A DNA stretch of 64,000 nt from Heliocidaris tuberculata (Eukaryota > Echinodermata > Echinoidea > Camarodonta > Echinometridae), in contig CM046850.1 of NCBI GenBank assembly GCA_025618425.1, positions 2,550,986 to 2,614,985 on the forward strand, written 5' to 3'. A model generated the notes under the pieces. The model was not told the origin of the DNA, ran no database searches, and saw only the letters and a list, made by a program, of their open reading frames with translations. Numbering within the stretch: position 1 is the first letter of the stretch; the number at the start of each line of letters is the position of its first letter. This document shows positions 13,621-25,280 of this stretch, one piece after another. The translations under genes were made by a program, and so were the position numbers.

Positions 13621-14321
13621 CAGAGAATTGTAGAGGAAAACTGGACCCCATAAAATATGATACCCCCCCCCCCCCCTCCACTGAGCGACTTTTGGAGGGC
13701 TGGGGAGAAGAAGAAAAGATACGAATCTCCCTGCCAAGCAGTTCCCCAAAGTTTCCGCTCACCTTTCCTCTGAAGTTTTACCCCTCTTGACGCTATAAGG
13801 TCTAGTTAGCCAGCACCGGTTAGAGTACATGATTATGTAAAAAGGAAAAAATAATGTATACACAAGTCTTTCAACGTAATGTTTGCACATTTGAACAATA
13901 TTGCTCTCGCATGGTGCCTCAAAGACCGCATACGTCACTGACGCAGTTCAGTTCTACGTCAGCGAATGACGTCTCGTGTGTACAAAGGGCATCATGCATT
14001 ATGCATATGTTACATCCTGCTGTTTTTCAATCGTGCTTTCAAAGGAAATCAATAAATACGGCGATGTATTTGTAAGTGAAATCTCTGATTGATATTTCAT
14101 TAAGCAGGACGGTATGTCACAAGGTTTCACAACATGATCACATTCCATCGCAAGCAGCGGCGGATTCAGAATTTTTTTATTGAAAGTGGGGAGGGGGGTG
14201 GGGCTTCCGATGCCAACTTTATACATGCGTGCACAGGAGAGGTGCGCTCAGGGATTGGGGTGGGGAAAGGGGTTGTCTGGAAGGGGTGAGGTATTGTGCT
14301 AGGATGTTCGGGTGTGTCTAT

Positions 14322-14324
<3 letters not shown>

Positions 14325-14370
<46 letters not shown>
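14325..14370. repeat. (TC)n microsatellite
   Basis: About 23 uninterrupted CT units. Confidence 0.97.
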
Positions 14371-14376
<6 letters not shown>

Positions 14377-14512
14377 TCCTTTTTACTTTTTCCTTTTTCC
14401 TCCTCCTTTTTATTTTTTATGACTTTTTTCCTTCAGTGAAAAAAACAACAGAAAAGGAACATTTATAATAAAGGTATATTTTCAGTTGTATATCTATATA
14501 ATTTAAGTAAGC

Positions 14513-14661
14513 TGGGCCTTCTTGCATAAAAAGTTGCGTTTAATCGCAAATCAAATTATTAAACGAAAATCCCAAATACACGATCCTGATTGGCTGAAAA
14601 TCAAGTTGCATTTAATTTTTTGAGTTGCGATTAAACACAACTTTTTATGCAAGAGGGCCCT
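14513..14661. mobile_element. Family B palindromic MITE, copy 2
   Basis: Ends GGGCCTTCTTGCATAAAAAG and (reverse complement) GGGCCCTCTTGCATAAAAAG, arms continuing TTGCGTTTAATCGCAA. The centre has GATTGGCTGAAAATCAAGTT, matching the 3799-3947 copy. About 149 bp, same length as copy 1. No coding potential. Confidence 0.78.
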
Positions 14662-17600
14662 GAGATCGTAAGTGAATTACAAGTACATCTATGTGTAACT
14701 TCTTTGTTCTTTCTTGAATGTATACATTCAGATACTTCAGATACGTATAGATTTACTTGTAAATTGTAAAAGTTCCTGTTTATACTTTATTCATGATTGT
14801 AATTTTTCTATTTTTTGTACAGATTGTTGATTTCATTGAAAAGAAATGAATAAAAAAAAATACTTAAAACAAAAAGACAGGAGACTAGACGGGGGCTGAG
14901 GGCTTGAGCCCCGGAGAATTTGAAACTGAGCTTCGGACAATCGTCACCTCATCATCGGGCAGAGATATTGTCTCTTTATATATTTCAAGAACAAAATCAC
15001 ATCAAAAGGCTCTAAAATGGACACACAGTGCACAAACAGTCGATGAACAAGAAAGTGTCAACAATGTTGTTATATTATATTATTATATGATAGAGGGAGC
15101 GCAAGCAAAGGCCTTATAATTATGCGTATATGCTACTGGAGGTGATGAAAAATAATAGAGGGGTGTGCGTCTCCTGTCCCCCCCCCCCCCCCGGATCCGC
15201 CAGGGTCATAATTAATTATAAGCAAGGAGACAACAAGGACACTGTAATAATGCTGTTGACTTCTCTTTTTCAGTTTAATTCGAAGCTATTGATCGACATG
15301 CTTATTGAACTTATTCAGAGGCTTAAAATAACACGGATGTACAAGCATTTGGCTGGCAACTTCTTTGTCACGTACAATGAGTTTGAAAAGATTTTATTAT
15401 CACCTATGATATATTGATTATGGCTTATGCTACGACTTTCTTGTAGTCATAGTCATAGTAGTCACATCATTAAAGGTATTAATTTGAGAAATCAAAACTT
15501 TGGATGTAGTGATTTGTGGGAAATTTTGATCCCGCTGTCTGAACGTTAGGTCAATATGCTATTTTCACTTTTCCACTTTGCTTCTGTAAATTTGCCAGTA
15601 GATTTAGCCATTTCGTCAATTTAGCCCCCCCCCCCCCCGAATCAGTATGTCATATTTCTGTGAATTTGAGGGATAAATAGCACGATATTCAATATTCTAA
15701 TCTGCAGGAATGTCTATTTTTTATTCTACAGCCTAACATGATTTATAAACAAATAATCGAAAATGATTTATCCCTGCATGTCTGTCAGAAAATTAATTTT
15801 TTACTTTTATTGGTAACTCCTGTCAAATTTTACCTAGGAGATTTTAAGTCATGAAGTTTTGGACATTTTCTATATCCAAACTATGAAATACCACTCTGCA
15901 TTTCCGTAAGCAGATAAAGGGATGAAAATCTGCCCCCCCCCCCCCCGGCCCGAAACAAAAATTTACCTCGGCGCTGTATGTTACGCTACACCGTTGACTT
16001 TAATGCAGTTTGCAAACTTTCCGCCGCCCCTTTTTTGTTAGACAATCGTGGATCCAACCTTCAATTTAAATATACTTGTGATAATTGACATTATTAAGAT
16101 GGTCTTTTAGGGATATCAATTTAATTTTCGTCTGTTCATTATAATTTTATTTTGTTAAAACCAATATTGTAGCCGCGCCTTGGGTGACATTTGCATCAGA
16201 AAGTGAGCTTTAGAAATCTATGTTATTAATATATTATTATATTAATAAACTCAAAGATATGAATCATGCAGGGGTTACTTATGGAGGCCTATCGATTTCT
16301 TTTGAAAATGTTGTTTCTAACAAACATAATTATATTGATTTGATCTTATTTGCTTCACATGATTAAAGTAATTACTCATATTTGTGTAGGTGTTGAAATA
16401 GATACTGCTCTCCATATATAGCCCCTGATTGGATCTGTTTTGCTTGACATGCTTCAAATTATCAATCATATATTTAAAGATTGCGATTACCAACGTGGAC
16501 TAAAGAAAAAAGAAGTGATTTATTAAGCAAAAATAAATCAATAGATCTTAAATTAGATGACCTCTAAATATATGTGGGACACTCGATTGTGAAATGCTAT
16601 GAAATCAATATTCATCTAATGTATGAGTAATCAAGTTAAACGTGAAATGAGTACAAACTCGATCTGTGGATGTTGATGATAATTTTAGAAAGATTATAAT
16701 AATTGTTGTATGATGGCCAAGTTTTATAACTGGTTTTATAACTGGTTTTTATAACTGGTTTTATAATTGGTCGACTATCTTAATGCAATTGTCAATTTGG
16801 GTTATTTAGGAAAGTTTGCATTTTAAACTTATCCTGTTATATACTAATTATTTTTATTTATAATCTGTGTTTTACTATGTTTGACGGAAAAACGAAACCT
16901 TCTCTCTTTCCAGTTCATTGCTAATCAAATATACATAATTATATACTATCCTAAATTTCACAGTTGAATTCATTACATGGTTTTAGTTCTGTTTGATTTG
17001 TAAAGAACAAGCAATAATTGTTATCACTGGTAGATCAGGAGACTGAAACAACCATGATTTTGATCAATTAAATTGATAATAATTTGTAAAGCCTCACTAG
17101 GAGTCAATTTTTGCATAAGTTGAGCTCCAGTTCTCTTTCAATTCATTTTATCATGTTTATTTTGCTTCCAATATTTGAAAATTGAAGCATGTACATACTG
17201 TGCATGCACTTCAATTATGAACTGAATAAAAATGAAGACCTTACGTCGACTTAATTTGATTTATTAAGTAAGCATTGATTAATGTACTAGTATTAAATAA
17301 AGTAAATAGATTACCTATATATAGAAGAGGAAGATGAAATATTAAAAAGCATTCCAACAAATTATAAAGAATCGTTTGAAACTGAATCATGAATATTCAT
17401 GAGTATTCGAAACATACTTACTATAAGCAAAATGGTTGAGTGTGGAATCCCTTTGAAATTCTTCGGTTTCAGTAGATCAAAATGTAATTTCCTTTGGCAA
17501 CACGGGTTGTCTCCCCTCAATGTCAGATAATATCAACAGTTCATAACTATGATAACAGATTTCAAATGATTCAAGCTCTTAAAGATGAGGAAATATTTCG

Positions 17601-18522
17601 GCAATATAACAAAAACGTGTACATGGTATAGATGATCCGATAAATGTCTCCGTCGTCATGGTCGTTCGAGTCATTCTTTGCAATAGGATGAAAAATTTCC
17701 ATTTGAATGGTGCAGTATAACTGTAGAGGAAAGAGGATGCATAAGCGAGATGTAGGCCTATAATAATTATGCAGAATCCATCAGTTTTGCAGCAATTATT
17801 ATTGGCTCAATGTCCCAGCAGAATCTGCTTTATCTGTGATAGGTTTCATAGGCATAGTTCAGTATCTGAGTATAGGGTTTTAGCAAGATACACTCCTTAA
17901 AATCCCAATGCAATGTCAACGTAAGCATCATTTATTTCGTAAACGCTTCAATTCTTGATCCTCTTTTAGGCTTAATCGATGATATAATGACAAAAGAAAT
18001 CCAGAACAATTATTCTACGTCCTTCTGTACCAGTCTGCAAGAATCAGCCAGGGCTCAACTTGAAGATTATAAAGGTGACTTGAGTACCCACTCACAACTG
18101 TCAAAAAAAGGGACTAGATTCTTCTAAACTAGGAAAGATTGCCGCTTCACAAGACAAGCGAGTTACAAGACATTTACATATATAGAAATAAAGGAAGGTT
18201 CGAAGGGTACTGCGTATCGGAGCTTCGTGTCCACAACCTTGGCAATATGCTACAGGTCTTGGTGATAAACGAAAACAAAGACATGCCAGTGATCCTGGTG
18301 ATTCAGAATTGTTGATATGTCGTTACATACAGCGACCTGAGCTGTATCTGACGCAATCTTTGAAGTGCTTCGATAACGAGTAGATGATTGCCACGATTAT
18401 CGAGAGGAAACCTTCAAGAAGACCTTCGTTTTCACTTCAATCTTGATGAATGATAATATTTTAATGACAACCGTCACCTCAAGAACGGTAAGAACGTACT
18501 CCTGTGTATTCAAATCTTCTTT
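14662..18522. other. No gene seen; repeat-poor AT-rich block
   Basis: C tracts at about 15179, 15626 and 15933. From about 15980 to 18400 the sequence is almost free of simple repeats and foldbacks, and carries many TAATTA/ATTATTG-like words. No exon recognised. Confidence 0.5.
16721..16770. repeat. Short tandem repeat, TTTTATAACTGG x4
   Basis: Four successive units of GTTTTATAACTG with one-base length changes. Confidence 0.8.
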
Positions 18523-18900
18523 TCAGAACACCACCAGCTTGTTGTTTTCTTTCTTTCTAACAGTTGTAGAAATGGTCGAAATAATCCTCCTAAATCCACC
18601 ACCAACAAGCTCTTCGAATGCGAAGGGAGGGAGCATAACACCCATCACTACTTCATTCCGAATTTCTGTAATATCAGATGGGTTAAGCAATGATGAAAAC
18701 ATAGAAGTGGGTCGAGTTGCTGGTAAGCCAGGATGAAGGTTCCAAAACGGGACGCATTGATTGCAGAGGGTGGGTTTGGTGAGTACCTCTGTTCGTCCAT
18801 ACATCGTGTATTGATATGACTTCTTCCTCTCTTTCATATTACATGGATTCGTAATTGCGGCGCCATGCTTGGGTGATGAAACTGAGAGGGATACACCCAA
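18523..18900 (-). CDS. Unassigned 125-codon ORF, doubtful
   Basis: The longest ORF in the window that is neither low complexity nor CASK. Peptide of ordinary composition with TLCNQCVPFWNLHPGLPATR and ITEIRNEVVMGVMLPPFAFE, then ELVGGGF. The plus strand of the same stretch is also largely open. I recognise no family. No flanking exon or start context supports it; it could be an exon, a pseudogene piece or chance. Confidence 0.25.
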   Translation of the reverse strand: MGVSLSVSSPKHGAAITNPCNMKERKKSYQYTMYGRTEVLTKPTLCNQCVPFWNLHPGLPATRPTSMFSSLLNPSDITEIRNEVVMGVMLPPFAFEELVGGGFRRIISTISTTVRKKENNKLVVF

Positions 18901-19449
18901 GGCGTGATACTCAACACAGAGGGTGATCCATTATGGCTCGGATTTCTTCCCTAACCTCGTCTTCTCTTCTCTGTGACACTCATTTATCTTCCTTAGCATC
19001 CGAAACGAGGCTAATTGAAGCTTTCTTTTTGTAAACTGACATTCAGACAATGTGTTTCTTATGTTTTGAAGTATATAACTTTACATGAATTCGATTCGCG
19101 ATTGATCGAATGCATGCTGCTAATTACTTTTTTTTTGTAGACTGACAATATTGCATTGGCTTTGCCTTGAAGTTCATGTAGAATGCAATTTCTTTATTCA
19201 TATCTGTTACAATGAGCATTATGAGTTCCACTAAAGATTCAAAGACCATTTTCAACAGTGGCAAGAGGCACAGTAACCATGGTAACATGATTTAAACCTT
19301 ATCACCTGCTTATGATATGAACTTAAATCTGACGAATATTTTTTTGATATATACCAAAACAGAATATTTTGCACAACCGTTTTTAATTGTTGCTAGCGAT
19401 CGACCGGATTTCATGCTTTCCGTAAAAATTGACAACCTTGCCACGCCCT

Positions 19450-19560
19450 TCTTTCTTTCTCTCTCTCTCTCTCTCTCTGTCTGTCTCTCTCTCTCTCTCT
19501 CTCTCCCTCTCATGCTCTCCTGGCTCTACATCGCTCTCTCTCTCTCTCTCTCTCTCATTT
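19450..19560. repeat. (TC)n microsatellite, interrupted
   Basis: Runs of CT split by TGTCTG and a short unique stretch. Confidence 0.95.
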
Positions 19561-19836
19561 TATCTTTCACTTCCCATCTCCCTCTCTCTTTGTCTTTCCC
19601 CAATACATCTCTCCTATTTTTCTGTTTGAACGAGTTGCTTTCATTCTCTTAGTTTCTTTTGAACATTCCATGAGGCTTCCTATTGTTGAGATGTGTTTTG
19701 TATGGTATAAGACACCTTGGGGGCAAGAGATTAAAGGTGACCCGTTATATTTGTACCGAATATAACGGGAGCTTGGTTTGCTTCATAAGTCATGCATCAT
19801 GGCATGTACAGTTAATAAACGTTTTAAAAGAGATAG

Positions 19837-19837
<1 letters not shown>

Positions 19838-19890
<53 letters not shown>
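19838..19890. repeat. (GA)n microsatellite
   Basis: GATAGA start, then more than 20 GA units. Confidence 0.97.
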
Positions 19891-19893
<3 letters not shown>

Positions 19894-20511
19894 AAGTTGA
19901 ACTACTACATTCAAAGAGAGAGAAAGAATTGAGTACTGAATGTTAGAAAACAAGAAAATAATAGTGTGAAAATGTATTTTGGAATTTAAGATGATTTCAG
20001 GATTGTTTACGTGTACCTGTGTATCAAAACATTCTAATGTGAACAACATAAAATCAAAGGTTCTAAATATATCTCTTTTCTAGACTAAATGACAATCATT
20101 TTGCTGGTAATTTTCTAATATTTTGTCAAAACATGATAACATCAAACGTTTCAAGATTGATTGATTCACAATTTTCACAGGAGGGGACATTCAAGTTCTC
20201 TTATCTTACTCACCAATTGTCATAATACTTTCGATTCTAACATTTCGATGTCAGGCACGTTAAAGATTCAATTCTTTCCTTAATGCAACAATTCACCAAT
20301 TAGGATTACCTATTAGTGTAGTTCTTATGTTTTCTAATACTACATCTCTACCACATTGCTGCAAGATACACAATAATTCTTCCATTTCAAGAGATTTTGG
20401 CAGATAACAATATTCCTATGGAGTTCAGAAAGTGGCATGCAGTTTATTGAGAGAAAGACATCGCAAATTTCTCTCATACCATGCATACGAGTTTTACATC
20501 CTTATGATCTA

Positions 20512-20660
20512 TAAAGGTGTACCCAGAATAATGGGGGGGGGGGGTCCCTCCAAAGGGGGAGGCAGAATTTACCTGAGCAGCCCCGCATGCAAAGTGCAGG
20601 CACACTTGACTTTTATTTTGATGTTTCATGAATTTCAAACGGGGGGGAGGTACACCACTG
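20512..20660. mobile_element. Possible MITE with GGTGTACC ends
   Basis: Left AAAGGTGTACCCAGAATAAT and right (reverse complement) CAGTGGTGTACCTCCCCCC. The right end resembles hAT ends, but no clear 8-bp target duplication is seen. Confidence 0.4.
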
Positions 20661-21068
20661 GATTTAAGATTTTTCATCCTCTAAAGAAAATTAAACACGA
20701 GGAAGTCACATTAAAAATCTACACACTTGCCTGAACATGCTACAACAAAATCTAATCGATTGTCAACACCTTCAGCAAAGGAAAGCTTTTAAGAATCGAT
20801 AAAAGTGACGCTTGCCTACAAGACGTCTTTCAATAATACCATGGACCTACTATACAATGACAGACACTGATAAGAAGAAAATTACGTCTGCTATTCAGAT
20901 GCCGGTTCAAAATGAAAGTGTATACAAGGTGTATGGAGGCGATAAAATAATTGAATATGTTTGAAATTATGTTGTAATAAGATGATAAGGGATAAATATC
21001 ATTATTCTTAACTTTCGAATTGCTCATGCCATGCATGCAGTATGTACAATAGGTAAAGACAATAACAT

Positions 21069-21290
21069 AAGAACTCTCTCTCTAAAAAAAAAAAATCGAA
21101 TGATCACTGACGTCACTCCCCGTGGGAATGAAAATAGAGTGAAAAGAAAGTGAAACTCCACTCTTCCTTTTAGAGACCACTCGATAGTCACTCTATATTC
21201 GCTCCTAAACAAGTGATCACTGACGTGACTCCCGGGGGAGTGAAAACGGTGAAAATTCACTCTTTTTTAGAGGGAGAAAATAAATAAAAA
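21069..21290. repeat. Dispersed pair of satellite-related units
   Basis: GATCACTGACGTCACTCCCC and GTGATCACTGACGTGACTCC with AGAGTGAAA and TTCACTCTT, related to the tandem units at 56682-57170. Two units in about 220 bp. TGACGTCA is a CRE-type 8-mer, here probably incidental. Confidence 0.6.
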
Positions 21291-22384
21291 GATTATTTAA
21301 GCGCTTAGAATACTGCGACAAGTATGATTATTATGCAGAACGAGCAGCAAGTAAAGGGCTAGATGAATGTCAAGTGGAAAATATTTCTAGTCAGCCCTAT
21401 AAAGAGTGTCAACGCTGCAGAATGATACTTTAACTTGCTATACATTAGAATTTTCACCGCTGTTGCAAATATATGTATACCTGACATTGAAAGATAATAG
21501 CACTGCATCAACTGAAGAAATGTATAACATACTGCTGTAACACTGAACTTATTTGGATTAAAATTACAAGATCATTTTTTTTAAAGAAAGAAAAAAGATG
21601 TACCTACTTGATTTGGTGGATGAAAACTTTGTTGTTGTGGTCCTGCAACCTCGACGATCTTAAGACCTCTTTCACCTGAGCTACACGAAACCCTTTGCCT
21701 CAGTAGGGATATAAGCCATGTCTAGACTTATTTGTTATCAGAAGTGAATGATGTCTGACTGAAGTGAATCCAGTCCCTGATTTATCCATCTGTCAATCAT
21801 AACATTTTGTCATCTTGATGCGCGCCGATGCTGATCAAATGACTGAAACTCAGAAGATCAAAGATTTCACACTCCTTGGTTCAGTACATCAGCAGGTCAC
21901 ATTCCATTTTCAATGCAGGTAGGTACCAAAGTCGCAATGTTGTTGGCGGCCTTTACATCCTCGTTCGTTTTATACCAAATATAAGAACTTGTAAAATTAA
22001 GACTAATACTTCTTGCTTCAGTTTCGTAATGTTGATCAACAGATCCTGTAGTTTGGAACGGAAGCCCTCACAGTATACCTTAACGTCCACGCGTTAAGTG
22101 AAATTGGTTTAGTGTACCATTCTTTATTTTCGTCCTTTGTCAATATTGTCTATTCTCGAACTGTGTCTGTTCAATACTCATTGAATCATTTTAGCCACTT
22201 GTATCAATTTGCAGAGCGTTGGTCCTAACAATGGAGTGGACAGACCTTCGATAAATGCTTTATTAGCTACATTTTGTGTACTACATGCCCGGGATAACAA
22301 GTCTACTTGAGTATGTACCAGTGCAGTGGTAGCTACATGATGATGTGACTTACAAGGCATGCGATGTACAGGAGTGACGAGCGC

Positions 22385-22395
22385 CCCCCCCCCCC

Positions 22396-22435
<40 letters not shown>

Positions 22436-22522
22436 GTCTCAACCTTGCCCATCTCATAATCTTGATTTTCTCACTTTTATGCTTTCTCTCTCCATGTCCC
22501 CACATCTCTTCTCATCTCCCCT

Positions 22523-22553
<31 letters not shown>

Positions 22554-22556
22554 AAC
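22385..22556. repeat. Poly-C followed by two (TC)n runs
   Basis: C tract at 22385-22397, TC run to about 22431, a second CT run at about 22526-22552. Confidence 0.95.
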
Positions 22557-22604
22557 TCCATCTCGCTCTTTTTCTCCCAACTCTAATAACAATGGTATTA
22601 TTAT

Positions 22605-22751
22605 ACTATTAATACATGGTTGGGAGTGCGTTAGTGCGATCCAGCAACACAAAGGTTTTTATCGTGTGCCGAGTGTGTTAGACACCACGATAAAAACCTG
22701 CGTGTTGCCGGATTGCACTAAAGCACGAACTCACAACCATGTATTAATAGT
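22605..22751. mobile_element. 147-bp near-perfect hairpin MITE
   Basis: ACTATTAATACATGGTTGGG pairs with the reverse complement at the right end (CAACCATGTATTAATAGT). The arms continue through GGTTTTTATCGTG with a loop of about 20 bases. Related words GTGCGTTAGT occur again at 22816-22852, so another decayed copy may follow. Confidence 0.75.
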
Positions 22752-24384
22752 TTTATAAAACGGGACTACAATCTTAGTGTTTTCTTACAATCTTAGTGTT
22801 TGATCCGGATTAGACGTGCGTTAGTCCCCTCGCCGTGCGTTAGTACTTTTTTATTGCACGGTCACATGGTGTTATTTGACCAATCAGGATGGCTACATTC
22901 TTGAACCGGCAAGGCAAGGCCGATACTAGACCGAACAAAATATGAAATCCCCCTGAATGGCCACCATTCTGTCTAATATTGGTCGACTTGGTGTTGATTT
23001 GCAACTGGAATATTAACCAATGTAAAAGTACTTTCTTTGGACACGTAATTGAATAAACAACACACAGTGTATGTCATTTTCAGTCACTCACATGTTATTT
23101 AATACATAATTATGAAGCGAACAAGCCAAAACGGCATTGTAGTAGTATCATTTTTCAGATATAATATGAATAACATTTACAATTACATTATATCATAGGA
23201 AAGTTAAATGTTTTTTTCATGTACAATTCTTCTTTTTTTTTACTCTTTCTCCTTCTGTCTCCTACCCAATAATGTATACCTTAGAGTAGTAGTGCACGCT
23301 GTCTCTCTCTAGAAACAAGACTATTTCTTATAATACTTGGCCATCTAATATAGGGTGCAAAACAACAGAGTAATCTTCAAACTAATTTTCAGTGCAATTC
23401 GTCGCTTGATTATAATATGACATTATTTGTAGGCATATCCATCTATGAGTGAAGCACAAGTTACAAGCACAACTCCTTCAAAATAAATTTTTGAAAATTA
23501 TTTTTAAGCTTATCACAGATGTTGAATTTCTAATCTTACATTTAGACCTGAATTTGCTTTTGTAAATAAGTTGTATAACTATCCAAACAACTGAAATATA
23601 GTTATCAAAATTTGAAAGCTTAATAATTTTATGATAACAGCACAGCAGCTGCAATGGCCACAATGAACTGAAATTTAGCTAGTTTTGCAGAGCTTTAATC
23701 TTCATTAAAACTTGGCAAACACACACTCACAATTTAAAGTGGGGAAAAAATAATGAGATCAATTTAACATGATTTCTATTAGAGCAAGTTTCCACAGTTT
23801 TAGGCAGTTTGTCAACTTTTTGTGATTTGTGTGGAAAGCTTTGATCAAAATATCCAAAATTTGTGCTAACAATGTATATGTAATAGGTGTTTTTTTTTTT
23901 ACTCATATTCTTTAATAACAATTGTAAATTACAGACATGTTGAATGCCATTTTCTTTACATAACAGGAAGTCAACAAATGACTTTCAACATATCTTTGTA
24001 ATTCAAAATTGTAATTTACAATAGTAATTTACAACATGTAATTGTTATTCACAACAGAAATTTACAAATTGCATTTTTAATCTAAAGTAAATGAAATACA
24101 TCCCAAGGAAGGTATGACTGGCAGTTTAGATGATTAATAATTCTTTACTTAAGCTCATGAATTGTTATTCTCATATTTCATATATCAGATCTGTATTCTG
24201 TCATTTCTGTGTATCATGAAGTGATATTATTTCTACTTTTTATTGCATCGTGCAACAGAATATCACGTGATATGAAAGACTGGATGCTGATTTCAAGTCA
24301 AATTTCATTCAAAAACAATCTAAGGAAAAAAATGGAGAGAAAAAAAAACTAAATCTACAGGCTTTATTGGACTATAATGGGGAA

Positions 24385-24530
24385 CAGGGGCAGACCAGGA
24401 CTAAAAAATGAGCAGGGAATTTCGGAGTGACCGGCCCTTTTTGCTGTAGTACAACCAGCCCATTTTAATCAAAATATTCACCGGCCTCTGGGGAAAACTC
24501 CCCAAACTCCCCAAGGCCAGTCCACCCCTG
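24385..24530. mobile_element. hAT-type MITE with perfect 8-bp target duplication
   Basis: A 146-bp element with ends CAGGGGCAGACCAGGACT and (reverse complement) CAGGGGTGGACTGGCCTT. It is flanked on both sides by the identical 8-mer ATGGGGAA (24377-24384 and 24531-24538). CAGGG ends plus an 8-bp duplication define the hAT superfamily. No transposase. Confidence 0.88.
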
Positions 24531-25019
24531 ATGGGGAAAAACATAAAGATAATATTATAAAAGTAAGACATGGAATTAACATTATGACAAAATATCAACA
24601 TTTCTTGAAATGGAACAGTATTTGGTAAGTGAAACACACCTTTAGCAAATATGAAATAATACAAGGACACATACAATTAGCCATTATAGTTGTGAGAAGT
24701 TGTGGAGGAAGAGTAAATGACATGTAATATACTTGGTGAAGGTCATGAGAAGGTTAAAAGCTTACATCTATCTACAAGCATAGAGTATCATTGGCAAGGA
24801 TTTGGTCCAAACTATATATATCTTCCTGCCTGAAAACTGGACTTTTTCTCTCTCTCTCTCAAAAAAAAAACACATTTCCCCTTCCTTCAATGATGAACAT
24901 ACAAGCTGTATATCCATCATCTTCTCTGTCGCTCTTTCTCCAAAGCATGTAAAATGACCCTTCCCTTGATAAGTTGACATACATGTATCGCAGACAAAAT
25001 ATACATTACAGGTAAAGTT

Positions 25020-25280
25020 GAGAAAACTTTGGAAGAAATAAGGTAGAGGAGAGAGAGAGAGAGGGAAAGAAAGTTTGAGATAGAAAAAAAAAGAGACATA
25101 CAATAGAAGAGACCACAAAATGAGGGCTAGATTGTACAAGGAGAGAAAGACTGAAAGAAAGAGGGAGAGAGAAAGAGGGAGAGAGAAAGAGGGAGAGAGA
25201 AAGAATGAAAGAGAAAGAGAGAGAGAAAGAAAGAGAAAGAGAGAAAGAGAGAAAAAAGAGAGATAGATAGAGACAGGGGG
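25020..25280. repeat. GA-rich microsatellite region
   Basis: AGAGAAAGAGGGAGAGAGAA-type repeats over about 240 bp. The 154-codon minus-strand ORF covering it is a low-complexity reading. Confidence 0.9.

Larger units (their letters stand above)
10388..14512. other. No gene seen
   Basis: Noncoding with several C or G homopolymers of 10 or more (near 11221, 11385, 12198, 13500, 13663), a T/G repeat and a TC repeat. ORFs are short or proline/leucine-rich artefacts of these tracts. Confidence 0.55.
18901..22384. other. No gene seen
   Basis: Noncoding between microsatellites and satellite-related units. Nothing with a recognisable protein motif. Confidence 0.5.

Noticed and set aside
14229..14468. 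Membrane protein from the ORF with an SLSLSL run
   Set aside because: Result of the (TC)n tract at 14325-14370.
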